Source: Isoetes taiwanensis
Lineage: Eukaryota > Streptophyta > Lycopodiopsida > Isoetales > Isoetaceae
DNA length: 64,000 nucleotides
Assembly (NCBI GenBank): GCA_021234155.1
Contig: JAJEKV010000041.1
Span: 8,752,917-8,816,916, forward strand
Reading direction: 5' to 3'
The notes beneath the pieces were generated by a model. That model had not been told where the DNA came from and searched no databases. It saw nothing but the letters and a program-made list of their open reading frames with translations. A program made the position numbers and the translations under genes. This document shows positions 22,701-32,930 of this stretch, piece after piece; the first letter of the stretch is position 1; the number at the start of each line of letters is the position of its first letter.

Positions 22701-22814
22701 CAGAGTATCTTGTTCAACCGTTTTCTGCTTCCCTTTGTCAATTTCGATATCACCATCCTCATTTTGAACATCACCCTAAGTCATTTTGTTTATACTTTGA
22801 TTTTCTTGTGCCAT
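19766..22814 (-). pseudogene. SDG/HGKG-type transposase-like gene, decayed
   Basis: Minus strand. ATG at 22814 (MAQENQSINKMT), then an in-frame TAG (22778-22776) and a frame change into a basic N-terminal region (22666-22031) containing VSPKYRDVRKKR. An intron may follow (CCACAG/GTATTT near 22078, acceptor near 21480). A Cys/His-rich segment (21328-21060) shows CSCNCEVC, CRAHKH and CKNCGKQN. The putative catalytic core follows: VVDFAKNYTLKPF with its Asp at about 20954, WSDGCVAQYKSRKNLYF with its Asp at about 20701, then FGSVHGKGEHDGES at about 20596. LSCFCNACINFEWDACE and a C-terminal domain (20128-19766) complete it. Breaks: a 1-nt shift near 20750, a TAA at 20638-20636 and a TGA near 20218. 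I know this motif set from predicted proteins of non-seed plants and invertebrates; I cannot name the superfamily with confidence. No terminal inverted repeats were found by eye. Confidence 0.75.
21540..21612. repeat. TGTACT minisatellite within the transposase gene
   Basis: Three to four copies of the 10-mer ATGTACTCAG, preceded by ATGTACTAAC-like units with palindromic CATGTA words. It lies in the probable intron between the N-terminal and Cys-rich parts of the transposase-like gene. Confidence 0.8.
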
Positions 22815-23341
22815 GTCCCTACTACTATGAAAACTGATATGCATGCAAAGATATGGCAAAAATTTGAAATTCTTTTCTTGGTTTTAGATTCTTAGACCGT
22901 AGATTGGAGGAAATTTGCTTGCCTGGGGATGGACTGGAGGGAATTTGCTTGGATCGGAGCGAATCCAGTGGCTGTACCCAAAATTTCGCAACCACCGTCG
23001 GCCACTTCATGTCATAATGACAAACAACCAAATATATTTCTTTTTTAAATATACACGACAAGCATATGGTCTCCTACCATACATTCAAAATTACATAAAC
23101 AACGGATTTTCTAATGCAAAATAGTACATGAATTTAGAACTAATATATGACACCCTTGCATGCTTTTACCCTTGCACATTTATCTCCTGCAAATATACAA
23201 TATAGGGATTCAAGCATTTCAACTATGCATAAAACCACTGCTTTTATCCAAAATAGTCCTCTATTTTATAGTTTGATGTTCTATTTTGCCTTTTTATTGC
23301 AGAAGGAGGAGTTGCAAAAGGAGGAGTTTGTTGCAAAATAG
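22815..23341. other. Spacer between the transposase gene and the LINE, no gene seen
   Basis: A degenerate direct repeat GGAGG(A/G)AATTTGCTTG appears at about 22904 and 22936. The sequence is otherwise A/T-rich. A TTATTGCAG acceptor-like site precedes the LINE's first frame, but no upstream exon is evident. Confidence 0.4.
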
Positions 23342-24267
23342 ATGTTATTTTTCTTTTTTGAAGAACCACAATCTATTATCGCTAACAGAAATGCATTAAA
23401 GGGAGAAAGGATTTGGCTTGATGTCGATCTAACTCCCACACAGCTTGAACAGAGGAAAAAAGAATGGGCCAGGGTTAAGGAGGCCAGAGCGTCAGGCTAC
23501 GTTGCATACTTGGATAGAGGAGGAAAGGCAATTGTTACTAACAAGAAACGCCAATAGGGATGCGGGGTCTTGAAAATCAGTATATGGAACACACATGGAT
23601 TGAATCAAGCAAAAAAATGGAAGCAACTCATGGCACCTGGGCAGGGCAGGATCTGTTGTTTTTTACAGAAACTTGGTCTCACCAGTTTCGTCCATTACCT
23701 AAGATAGATGGGTTTGATTTGGTTGGACAGGTATGGAATGAAAAAACACCAGGTGCAGGGCGTGGCTTTGGTGGAATAGCAATATACAGCAAGCCAAATA
23801 GTGCACAGGTGTTTCACATAGTTAAGAAAGATGAACATAACCAATATCTCTGGCTACAGGTTAAAACTCGGGAGGCTGATATATACATGGCAGTATGCTA
23901 CTTTGCACCAAGCAATGCAAAAGTCTATGATACACATAATCTGGACCGAGATGATCCATTTGGCAGCCTTTGCTCAGATGCCTTACAATTCTGCACTATG
24001 GGTGAAGTGTTTCTGATGGGAGATTTTAACGCATGAACGGGCAGCCAACAATGCAAGACATTTGAAGACCTCTCAGATGTCTTTCTAGATGAACTTGTAG
24101 ACCCATGTTTTAACAGATCCTCCGAGGACAGTTGTTCGAATAGCACAGGAGACGCCTTGCTAGATGTAGGTACTGCATGCCATCTAAAAATTTTGAATGG
24201 GATAAACATGTTCCCCCGAGCAGGTAATTTCACATGCATCAACCATGCAAGTGCTAGCATGGTAGAC
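23342..24267 (+). pseudogene. LINE 5' portion: ORF1 tail and ORF2 endonuclease, first half
   Basis: Non-LTR retrotransposon. Bases 23342-23557 encode the end of a first ORF (WLDVDLTPTQLEQRKKEW...VTNKKRQ, stop). ORF2 begins near 23572 with LKISIWNTHGLNQAKKWK, the start of an APE-type endonuclease (family pattern xxWNxxGLN), then shifts frame near 23650 into the frame carrying FTETWSHQF, GRGFGGIAIY and FLMGDFNA. The codon after GDFNA is TGA where Arg (CGA) is expected. The reading reaches FTCINHASASMVD and is then cut by the Mutator-like element at 24268. Most of ORF1 is missing, so the LINE is 5'-truncated or its start is unrecognisable. Confidence 0.85.
24259..24267. repeat. Left 9-bp target-site duplication of the Mutator-like element
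   Basis: ATGGTAGAC, identical to 28759-28767. It falls in the LINE endonuclease codons for M-V-D. Nine bases is the hallmark duplication length of Mutator-superfamily insertion. Confidence 0.9.
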
Positions 24268-24309
24268 CGGGTAAAATATCGGCTCCCTAACCAAACATTC
24301 AAAACCATG

Positions 24310-24525
24310 CGTATATCGAGTTCGATATACCGCCAGATATCGAAGTTCGATATACCTACAGCGATATCGAAGTTCGATATACTACAGCGTATATCGAACT
24401 CGATATCGCGATATCCTGGTGGAAAATGTCTTAAAAAGCGAAAATGCCGATAAAAAAGTATATCGAAAAAATTAGATATATATAGTATATCGAGTTAGAT
24501 ATACTATAGTATATCGATATATCAG
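24310..24525. repeat. Left subterminal array of TATATCGAGTTCGATATA palindromes
   Basis: Four to six variants of an 18-bp palindrome built on TATCGA(G/A)(T/C)TCGATA lie just inside the left end. The same palindrome fills the right subterminal region. Such arrays may be transposase-binding sites, and they can fold as hairpins in RNA. Confidence 0.85.
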
Positions 24526-24949
24526 ATTTTTTTTGTGTTTTTTCCGGGTTCTTCGGAGCGATTTCCGGCGCGTTTTTTGGAGAGAATTTCGGGAGCAGTC
24601 ATACCTGATCAGATCATGGAAGAAGCACCAGGTTAGTAAGAGTATTCGCATCAAATTCCTCGAAGATTTCTTTACTTTTACATCTCGTTCTTGTATGAGC
24701 TCTTCAACCGTTTATTTTCATGCTTTTGATGTGATCGTTTAGGATCTAAAATTCAATTGATGTGATCGTTTAAGAGAGGTGGGAACTAGAATTAGGATCT
24801 AAAATTCAAGGAGAACGTATATTGAGTGCGATATACTCACTATATTCGTATTTTGATTTCGTTATGTGAATATTAAATGTAAGATTTGGCGATATTGAGT
24901 TCAATATACGCCTTCCACATGTCTACAATGGTGCAACATGTCTTACACA

Positions 24950-25160
24950 TGTCGCTTTATGTTGCAACATGACTTACACATGTTAGCACATGCCGTGCAC
25001 ATGAGGTGACATCTATGATATTGCGTGAGCATGTGAGGGAACATAAGTTGACATGTCAATGGTTAGATAGGACATGCCAAAGATGATGTTTTTATGTTGC
25101 AACATGACTTACAAGCGTGAGCACATGCGTGCACATGAAGTGACATCCTTAGGAGGACGT
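24950..25160. repeat. Degenerate direct repeats inside the MULE
   Basis: The phrase TTATGTTGCAACATGACTTACA, followed by GAGCACATGC-like and GTGCACATGA(G/A)GTGACAT words, occurs at about 24957 and again near 25090. Non-coding filler between the left end and the plus-strand ORF. Confidence 0.7.
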
Positions 25161-25383
25161 CATAATGATCATTATGATAATTGATGATGTGGCATGTTAA
25201 AAAAGGCATATATTTTGATGGTGTGACATGTTAGTATTAGTTTTTCAGTTGTAATGTTGATGTGATATGCTTTACACTCTTTTCCTTTGTGGATTATAAT
25301 GTTATTTAGATGCTCCTACTTAGCATAGGTTAATGTTTTGTATCTTGATCAAATAATAGATATTCAGTTTGAGGACGAGGAGA

Positions 25384-26065
25384 TGATGGACTCAGATCAT
25401 TCAGAGCACTTGTCCCAGCAGTCCATTGACGAGTTTCCTACAGGCTTTGAGCTTGCTGCAGAGGATCGGCCGCATCAGGTTGGGGACATCATATGGAGGT
25501 CAGTACCTTCCTCTTTAGTCTTAATTGATTTTTTTATATACATTTTTCATTGGCTAAATGTTGTTTTCCATAATTAAAGCATTTATATTACATTGCATGA
25601 AATTTGTATGTACTTTCATTAGAAGTTTATTTATTTCGCTTGTTATGGGAGCTGGGTAGGGGGGGTTTATAGTATTCTTTGTTGTCTAGGAGGAGAGTAG
25701 GGGGGTGGTTGATTCTTCGCCGAGTTTTATGGATTGAGCCAGGCCGTGTGGGTTCTCACCGCTCCGGTATGAGGATTACCATGTTCATGGTGTGCATCCA
25801 TGATGGTTGCACACATCTAGCGTTGCGGAGGCAGCGAGAGCCAGCTTGGCTTGGGTTCCGTACACGGAACTCAGCCTGGGCCCACCATAGAGCTCATCAC
25901 CTGGAGGAGACATGGCCTAGAGCTTCCATGGGTCGTCCACGTGACCCTGTCTCTGTTCGGGCACCACGTCAGCGAGACTATGAGCGGGAGAGGGCCCGAC
26001 GTCGTAGAGAGGGCTCCGTCATCAATGCAGTGAGCCGCATAAAAACATCACTACGCATATCATGA
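25384..26065 (+). CDS. Plus-strand spliced ORF candidate inside the MULE, unknown function
   Basis: An acidic part from ATG 25384 (MMDSDHSEHLSQQSIDEF... to GDIIWR) ends at a GT donor (25499). A TCTAG acceptor at 25689 keeps the frame into an Arg-rich part (RRVGGWLILRRVLW..., RQREPAWLGFRTR, RDYERERARRRREG) that stops at 26063-26065. The 3' part overlaps the antisense transposase frame, so some of its openness may be a shadow. It could be a second MULE protein or a captured host sequence. No domain is recognised. Confidence 0.3.
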
Positions 26066-27999
26066 TCAGGGATCCTTGGGCAGAGATTGCGTAACCACGC
26101 CCGTTTGCAGTGGAACCAACATGAAATTACATTGCAGGCAACTAGCTCTCCATTATGCCAGCATAGTGGATCCTCTGCTATTACCTCTTGAAGAACAGTA
26201 CGCTCTACCCCATCCATGTCGATTGTAATGGAGCGAGGCCTAACATTGCCCATTCGTTCAAATACTTTTTGAATGGCTATTTTTAGTGCATAATTTTGGT
26301 ATTGTGCTCCTGTTTTAATTGTACACAACATGTAGAATACTGGGTACCCAACTCCACCAAATGTGTACAATTGTTTGCGTAGAGTGGATATTTCCACATG
26401 TTGGTGCCGCAGCTTGAGTCCATTGCCCATCCACTATTGTGGCTATATCTCACAAAGAGCCTCCAAAGATTGAATCATCTTGAATGACAAGTATCCATGG
26501 CCGTCTTTGAGGATCATGATGTCTTTCACAATACGGCTGATGGTAAATAACTTTTCCTGCTGCTGCCCAATCACTAATGCTACTCTCCAAGCTTTCCCAA
26601 TCAGTCCCTAGACTGCCGCCTGTGGAACCCTACATGCAACCACTCAATATTCAACGCATACAAGAGCTCCACAAGATTTAAAAATAAGATGAATATGGAG
26701 TAATGAATTATCAAATACGCACTCGGATAATGATGTTGGTAAACCGAAGTCGCCATACATCCTCCCTGACATGACAAACCGGTAAATAACTCGATCGATG
26801 TGAGGCATCCCGCTTCATGGTCGGTCCCACGCCACAAAAAATCCCAAACCGCCTTGGCCTTGGAAACCGATGTTAATAAACTAGCGACCTCCCCGGAGCA
26901 ATTGTGGATATATCGGCATAGACCAATCTTCAAAGACCGTGAAGGGGTCGGGTCCTCAAATGTTGAGAGCGCACCAACACAAATGCTCTCGATCGGTGGA
27001 TGCAGGATCTACCGGTTGTACAAAGACGATTCGAAATGTACAACCACGCCTATGGGATCTCCGCACTTGCCTGTCTGTTCTAACTGCACGACGACGAGGA
27101 TGCCTCCAACGATGACATGCATAATCATCGACAGTCTCCTGAGTTTGTGTTCGTACCCTAGAGTGTGTATGGACTAACCGCACTCTATACTGTGTTTGCA
27201 ACTGGATGACCTGCTCTTCTAATTGATCAATACTTATTTCAACCTTGTGATCAAAGTGCTCATCAGCTAGTCTCATTCTAGCTCCACATTGGCATGCTGT
27301 GAGGCAATCACGAATGTATTGTCTTGGAATGCCATGAAATAGAAGTCCTACCTCCCACTCTGCCTCTAGTGTTTCCATGGTTTTATAAAATGAGACATGT
27401 GTAGATTCTTCCAAGTGATGATGGGCCACAATAGTGTCCCACATCTCTATCCATGGAATCCTACGTTGTGGTCCATGGTCGAGCCTATACAAATAGGACC
27501 CTACTGCAGGATCTGTATGAAGTTTAGACATATATGCATTCCAACGCTCGACCTTTCGATCAGCAATTGGGGTTGGGGGTCTATTTTTCCTTTGAGGAGT
27601 GGAAGGAAAGTTTGGATCACATCTATCAATGTCAGAAGACAAGGGATTACTATGATGCATTATGCAATGTCTCATAAGCTGATAGGTTTCAGACGTAAAT
27701 CCATATCCCTTAACTATTCTACTATCTAACCATGCAATAGGGTCAGGATATCTTGTTGCACACTCTATCAATAACTCTCGATGGCTTCTAGGAGGATGTT
27801 GGCTTCCTATTCCACTCACATCCACAGAATCCTCCCGTAAGGTTGAGGACCTAGATACATCGTCCCCAATGTCAAGCTCTTCATCGGTTAAGAGCTCCCC
27901 TTCTTCAGAAAAACCCTCTATGTCACTAGAGAACTCATCAGAGATATTTGAAAAATCATCATCACTACCACTAGCCTCCGAATCATAGTTGGTCTCCAT
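25978..27999 (-). pseudogene. MULE transposase gene, decayed
   Basis: Starts METNYDSEASGSDDDFSN (ATG 27999) with an acidic N-terminus, then a mixed region (GPQRRIPWIEMWDTIVAHHH, CQCGARMR). Frame changes occur near 27150 and 26950. Around 26640-26430 another frame encodes DWESLESSISDW, PWILVIQDDSIFGG and IATIVDGQW, with an in-frame stop between the last two. The frame shifts again into 26430-25978, which encodes FGGVGYPVFYMLC, RPRSITIDMDGVE and SCWFHCKRAWLRNL, the layout of a MULE-type catalytic domain (late Asp, then C/H of a CxxH region). At least three disruptions make it non-functional as read. The 9-bp duplication supports the superfamily call. Confidence 0.75.
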
Positions 28000-28154
28000 C
28001 TACAATCCCTAATACAATATCAAATATACAATAAATAATTCTTGTCCTAATATAGTTACAAGAATATTATTCTATTCATACGTACTTATGGCACAAAATC
28101 AAAATATGACATACGTTTAATACAAAATGAATAGAATTGATACCGTCGTCTTCG

Positions 28155-28256
28155 ATAGCTACAGGAACAGGAGGAACACACACGAGCTACAGGAACAGGA
28201 GGAACAGGAGGAACACACACAGGAACAGGAGGAACAGGAGGAACACACACAGGAGT
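28155..28256. repeat. GGAACAGGAGGAACA minisatellite
   Basis: Tandem CAGGAACAGGAGGAACACACA-type units, about four, with variable GGAACA counts, sit between the transposase start and the right subterminal array of the MULE. On the minus strand this is upstream of the transposase ATG, so it is promoter or 5' UTR. Confidence 0.85.
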
Positions 28257-28299
28257 AGATGCGTCTCACACACGAGCTATTGATATTTTATAGAAGTGA

Positions 28300-28720
28300 C
28301 GTATATCGAGTTCGATATACATGTTGTATATCGCGCTAAATATACGTCGTGGCATGGTGCCAAAAAAATGACGTATATCTAACTCGATATACGTCATTTG
28401 TAATGTGGCAAAAGCCATGGGCTGCAAAAATAAAAACTGTATATAAATTTTTATACGTATATAGCGTATATCGAGTGCGATATATGTATATGGCGTATAT
28501 CGAGTTCGATATACGCTATATACGCCGTATAATTGTATTAAAAAAAACGCTTATATACGGAATTTTCCGGCCGGCCAGAATCGAAAATTATAAAAAAAAA
28601 AAATCGTATATCGAGTTCGATATACGCAGTATATCTACAGCGTATATCGAACTCAATATACGCTATATATTTGTATATCGAGTTCGATATACGCAGTATA
28701 TCTAACTCGATATACATTTG
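28300..28720. repeat. Right subterminal array of TATATCGAGTTCGATATA palindromes
   Basis: Eight or more variants of the palindrome seen at the left end (clusters near 28301-28350, 28372-28392, 28455-28520, 28600-28720). The right array is longer than the left. The copies are diverged from each other, so it expanded some time ago. Confidence 0.85.
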
Positions 28721-28758
28721 GTTTTGAATGTATAGTTAGGGTGCCAATAGTAGCACCG

Positions 28759-28767
28759 ATGGTAGAC
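28759..28767. repeat. Right 9-bp target-site duplication of the Mutator-like element
   Basis: ATGGTAGAC, identical to 24259-24267. Removing the element and one copy joins the LINE codons for ...ASMVD to YVFAKSLNY in frame. Confidence 0.9.
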
Positions 28768-31314
28768 TATGTATTCGCAAAAAGCCTGAACTACATACAC
28801 AATTTTTTTTATAGGAGAGAAGATGATAGAGTCCGACCATAAACCGTTACATCTGGTACTTAAGGTTCAGACCCAACATAATCTGCAGCAAGTGTGCTTT
28901 GCTCCAAGGCTGAAACTAAACTATCATATCAGCGATTCTTACAAGAAATGCATAGAAGGGAGACTCATGAATTTCACTGAATCAGGTAATATATGCATAG
29001 ATGCTCAAAATTTCGATGATCAGCTACTGGCTGCTGCCAAAGACATCTTCGGAATCTCCAAAAGACGCTTGCAAGGGAGACCTTGCAATGGTTGGTGGGA
29101 TGTAGATTGCCAATAAGCAAGGAGCATCCTACCAGCAAATTGTATCTGTAAACCAGCCTGGTATAAAAAGCTCCTCAGGAGCAAGAAACGCACCTTCTAT
29201 AAAAAAAGGCAGATGACATTAATAGAACAGTTTATGGAAAAGCCCAAGACTTTTTGGAACTTGCTAAAAGGTAAAGCTGATCAGGCTATTTTAGACACGG
29301 ATGATCTGCTGAAATTGGTCAGAGACATCTATGAAATAGATGGCGCCAGGGGGATGCCCATTAAAACCACAGACATGGATATTTTCACAGAAGATGAAGT
29401 TGCAGAAGTAATAGGAAATATGGCTAATAATAAAGCACAGGATATCTAAGATGGCATATGTGTGGAACTGCTTAAATGGGGAGACGAGAGGACACTAGAT
29501 ATCCTCACAAAATTAGTCAACTCATGTATCAGCCGAGGGATGCCAACCAGCTGGAAGATCAACCGTGTCCATCCCATACATAAGTCAGGGGACAGAACTG
29601 TTGCAACCAATTATAGAACCATTTTAATTGGAAGCACCTTCTCAAAGATTTTAGGAGGACTGCTAGAGAGGAAGATGAGCATCTGGGCAGAACAAGAAGC
29701 AAGACGTTCCCCCTTCCAAGCAGGATTAAGAAAGGAGCACAGCACACTTGATCATGCACTTACACTACGGGTACTGATCGAGAAAGCCAAATCTCCTAAT
29801 ACTGCACTCTATGTTGCCTTCATTGATTTTGCAAAGACCTTTGATACGGTCTCACGAGAAAAACTGGGTGAACGAATGGAATCCATAGGGGTTCCTCAAG
29901 AATTAAGAGTTGCAGTATCGCAACTCTATGCTGAGGTCCTGATCAAGCTATCTCATGATTTAGATACTGTAGTGAAGAGCACAATTGGGGTACGGCAGGG
30001 CTGTCCGTTATCCCCAACGCTATTTGGCATTTTCATTGACGAGTTGGATGCATGGTTACAAGAAAGATCGTTGGCAGGCACACGAGTAGACACCTATATC
30101 ATACAGCTACTACTCTACACAGATGATTTAGCCCTTGTGGCCAATAAGAAACATGTCCTTCAGACACATCTACGTGGCTTGGAGTCATTCTGTACAGCAA
30201 AAGGTATGAAGGTCAATCTGGCCAAATCAAAGATAATGGTATTTGGAACAATTGACAGACCGGTTTTTACCTATCAAGGCCAAGAACTTGAGACAGTGGA
30301 CTGTTATAAGTACCTGGGAATAGACTTTTCATCCAAGTACAAATGGAAAGAGTGCATTAAGCGCCGTGTTACAGGAGGGAAGGCAGCATTATATGGCATG
30401 CTCGCGAAGTGCAGCAGAGCATCTCTTACTGATTGGGGGCTCAAAAAGGTTCTATTCAAAACTCTGGTCCAGACCGTACTCCTATATGGCGCACCCATTT
30501 GGGGGCCAAGTATTCCCCCAGGTTATGGCAGCAGGTTGAGTCTATCCAGAAAATATTTATTCGAGAGGAGCTAGACATCAAAACCCAGACCCCTTATGCC
30601 ATTATGTTGGTAGAGACAGGATTGTTTCCGATGGAGCTAGAAGCACTCTTCCAGGCAATTAACTTTGTAAATAAGTTGAGAGAGAGGGACCATAATCGGC
30701 TCTCCTTCCAAGCGATGGTCAGCTCAGAGCAGACAGGGTGGATGAAAGATCTTAGAGATTGGGCATGCAGATGGGGTATCACTGATGCCAATTGGCCACA
30801 GAATAAGGCGGATACCAGAGAATTGTTGGAGAAATTGGCAATCGACCATATGTGGACTGATCCAGGGAAGAAGATGCTGTTTTATCAAACAAATGTGAAT
30901 CATCTACTTATATATAAGAGTCAAGATTATCTGAATTCGGCTCTCTCAAAATGGTATAAGAAGATCATTGCTCGATATAGGTCGGGCTCTCACAGGTTGG
31001 CAATTGAAACAGGACGATGGTCCAAGACACCAGTGGAAAATCGACTTTGTAAGGTATGTGAAATAGGTGCTGTTGAAAATGAAGACCATACATTTATACA
31101 TTGCCAGGCATACGAGGAGTTGAGAGCGATTCGACATCCAAGTACTAGATTTCTCTTCCTTACTAGCACTACCACCCATAAAACTGGGTCCATACATGAG
31201 CGCGGTGGATTCACATCGTTCTCTGCTACAGAAGTTGTAAAATTTTGTTTCATTGTACACAGGCTCCATGGTCTTTCAAGGCCCCACGTGAGCATGATAA
31301 ATAAATTTAATTAA
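28768..31314 (+). pseudogene. LINE 3' portion: endonuclease end, reverse transcriptase, C-terminal zinc motif
   Basis: Continues ORF2 after the MULE: YVFAKSLNYIHN, then IESDHKPLHLVLKV (endonuclease SDHxPL motif, about 28835). The linker has TAA stops at 29114 and 29447. The reverse transcriptase runs from about 29462 with CPLSPTLFGIFIDEL and an active site LLLYTDDLAL (about 30115); most plant LINEs have FADD there. A -1 frameshift near 30505 moves into YSPRLWQQVES.... The C-terminus carries CKVCEIG...HTFIHC (about 31050-31105), the CCHC motif common after LINE RT domains, and stops near 31312. An A/T-rich tail of TTAAATTAAA units follows to about 31330. At least four lesions make it inactive. 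Confidence 0.88.
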
Positions 31315-32835
31315 ATTAAAATTAAATTATTATCAAGAAAAATCAAGATATATACAAGGGACCTGCGATATGGGACTCAAAATCTAGAGGATAAAATAGA
31401 CCACTAAGCAAAGCCACCCACATACATGTATAATCGAACTCCTCGTGCCATCTTGAGGCGTTTAATGACCTCATCATAATCAACATGTTCTACCACATCG
31501 AGATAATTATCAACAAACATCAAATTATGCCATTGAATACTATGAGGCGGGATGGCCTCATGAGATGACATAACAAACTTCTTCCTAACTGCCTTCTTTC
31601 AATTGACCTATTGCCATGACTCTTTAGAGCAGTAAGGGTTAGGACCATCAGCCATCAGCTATAACAATAGAAGCATGAGAAGAAACATTAATATGGAGAG
31701 TAGAAGGAACAACAGGTGCGGTTGATGGTGCCAAGGACGCCACCATCAGAACGGGAAGTAGTGCATCTTGTATAACCGAGGAATGCAAAACCACCCGCAA
31801 AATAGATGTAAAAGTGAAGTCTGCAATTTTGTTGTTTTTCTTGTTTGATTTAAGCATCTAGATTTTGCAAACCATTGCCATGCTTTCTCTTGAAAATGCT
31901 TGTTTTTTTTTTTTTTTTCTTTTTTTGTTTTTTTATTGTGGATAATATGGAATGCACATACACTGGATACATGGGTTTATTTGATTTGTTAGACTTGTAT
32001 AAGTTATGAAAATGTAGCAAATACCACCAGGAAAATTTTCTATAACACTTTTTGCTTGTCTATAGTTGCACAGGCTGGATATAGCTGTATCTTGTATCTT
32101 ATTGGCCAAGGCATAATAATGCATCCAGTAAGCTCATTTTGCCCTCAATGGTTCTAAAGATATGGACGCACTTGCTTACATGGAGAACTCGGTATTGTCA
32201 ATAGAAAAACTCTTGAGGCTTGTTTAGACCTTTAAAGGCTAGAAAAGAGAAGAAATTGAAACCAAGTACAATGGTTCAACTTAGTTCCATGATTCAAGGG
32301 GTCAATAATGGTCCAATGATGAATGAGGCTCACAAAAGGTAAGGTCTCTTAATGTTGAATTATCTAGACATTGGAACTTGTTTAGACTTTTGAGGATGCA
32401 TGTTATTACAAAGGGAAGTAAAAAAAGACAATTGATAAAACTAGAAGATTTTGTATCCTGCATATGGCCGATAGATGTTATATGAACAGATCTAAGTGTT
32501 GTGGGCTTAGAGCATGGTAGGAACAAGATATATGTGGACCACGGAACTTCCAAAACAAGTGAAAAAATTTTAAATCATGTATTCTATAAGTTGAAACTGG
32601 AATTATATGAATGGTTGTTGCTTACTGTCAAAGTTACACATAACTCTGTAATTTAGGGTTGCGAATAAACGGCGGCAGATGTAAGCCTAAGGCATGATAC
32701 CGGAAAAAGTAATTGGACATGTACCTTTTTGAATTGGAGCGATTGCAACCGGTTCAATCCGTTTTTGCAGCTTGCTATCTTCTTCTTGTTGGCGGTGGTT
32801 TTTCTGGCTCATATGGGCTGTCAAATTGAAAAACT
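31315..32835. other. Intergenic stretch after the LINE, no firm gene
   Basis: Includes a short minus-strand frame listed separately and a T-run at about 31900-31933. Other frames are short and show no domain. Confidence 0.4.
31404..31571 (-). CDS. 55-aa ORF of unknown function
   Basis: ATG at 31571, stop TAG at 31406-31404. It encodes MSSHEAIPPHSIQWHN and ends VIKRLKMARGVRLYMYVGGFA. Composition looks protein-like and the frame is partly open upstream (KKAVRKKFV), so it may be the last exon or C-terminal scrap of a larger gene. I do not recognise it. Confidence 0.25.
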   Translation of the reverse strand: MSSHEAIPPHSIQWHNLMFVDNYLDVVEHVDYDEVIKRLKMARGVRLYMYVGGFA

Positions 32836-32930
32836 ATGGTGGCCCTTGAGGCAAACGTGGATCCAACTCTGGCGGAACCAACTCCGACACAGCTACACAA
32901 AGCATTGGCTCTCAGAATCAAGCTTACCAG
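32836..32930 (+). CDS. Candidate first exon of unknown gene
   Basis: ATG at 32836 opens MVALEANVDPTLAEPTPTQL, continues LHKALALRIKLTR, and meets a GT donor after 32930 (CTTACCAG/GTTTGG). The codon content and donor look real but no partner exon was recognised downstream, where the duplicated region begins. An antisense frame over the same bases is probably its shadow. Confidence 0.3.

Larger units (their letters stand above)
24268..28758 (-). mobile_element. Mutator-like DNA transposon (MULE), 4.49 kb, inserted in the LINE
   Basis: Flanked by a perfect 9-bp duplication. Its ends are imperfect inverted repeats of about 39 bp: left CGGGTAAAATATCGGCTCCC..., right (reversed) CGGTGCTACTATTGGCACCC..., both running on through CCTAAC and ACATTCAAAACC and then into a GTATATCGAG array. 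It carries a minus-strand transposase gene (27999-25978, decayed) and a plus-strand spliced ORF candidate. The LINE reading frame resumes beyond it, so the LINE is the older element. Confidence 0.92.

Noticed and set aside
23925-24308. Minus-strand 127-aa frame
   Set aside because: Antisense shadow of the LINE endonuclease that also runs across the MULE boundary.
24950-28260. CRISPR-like array
   Set aside because: The repeats are degenerate, spacers are irregular, and the context is a plant DNA transposon.
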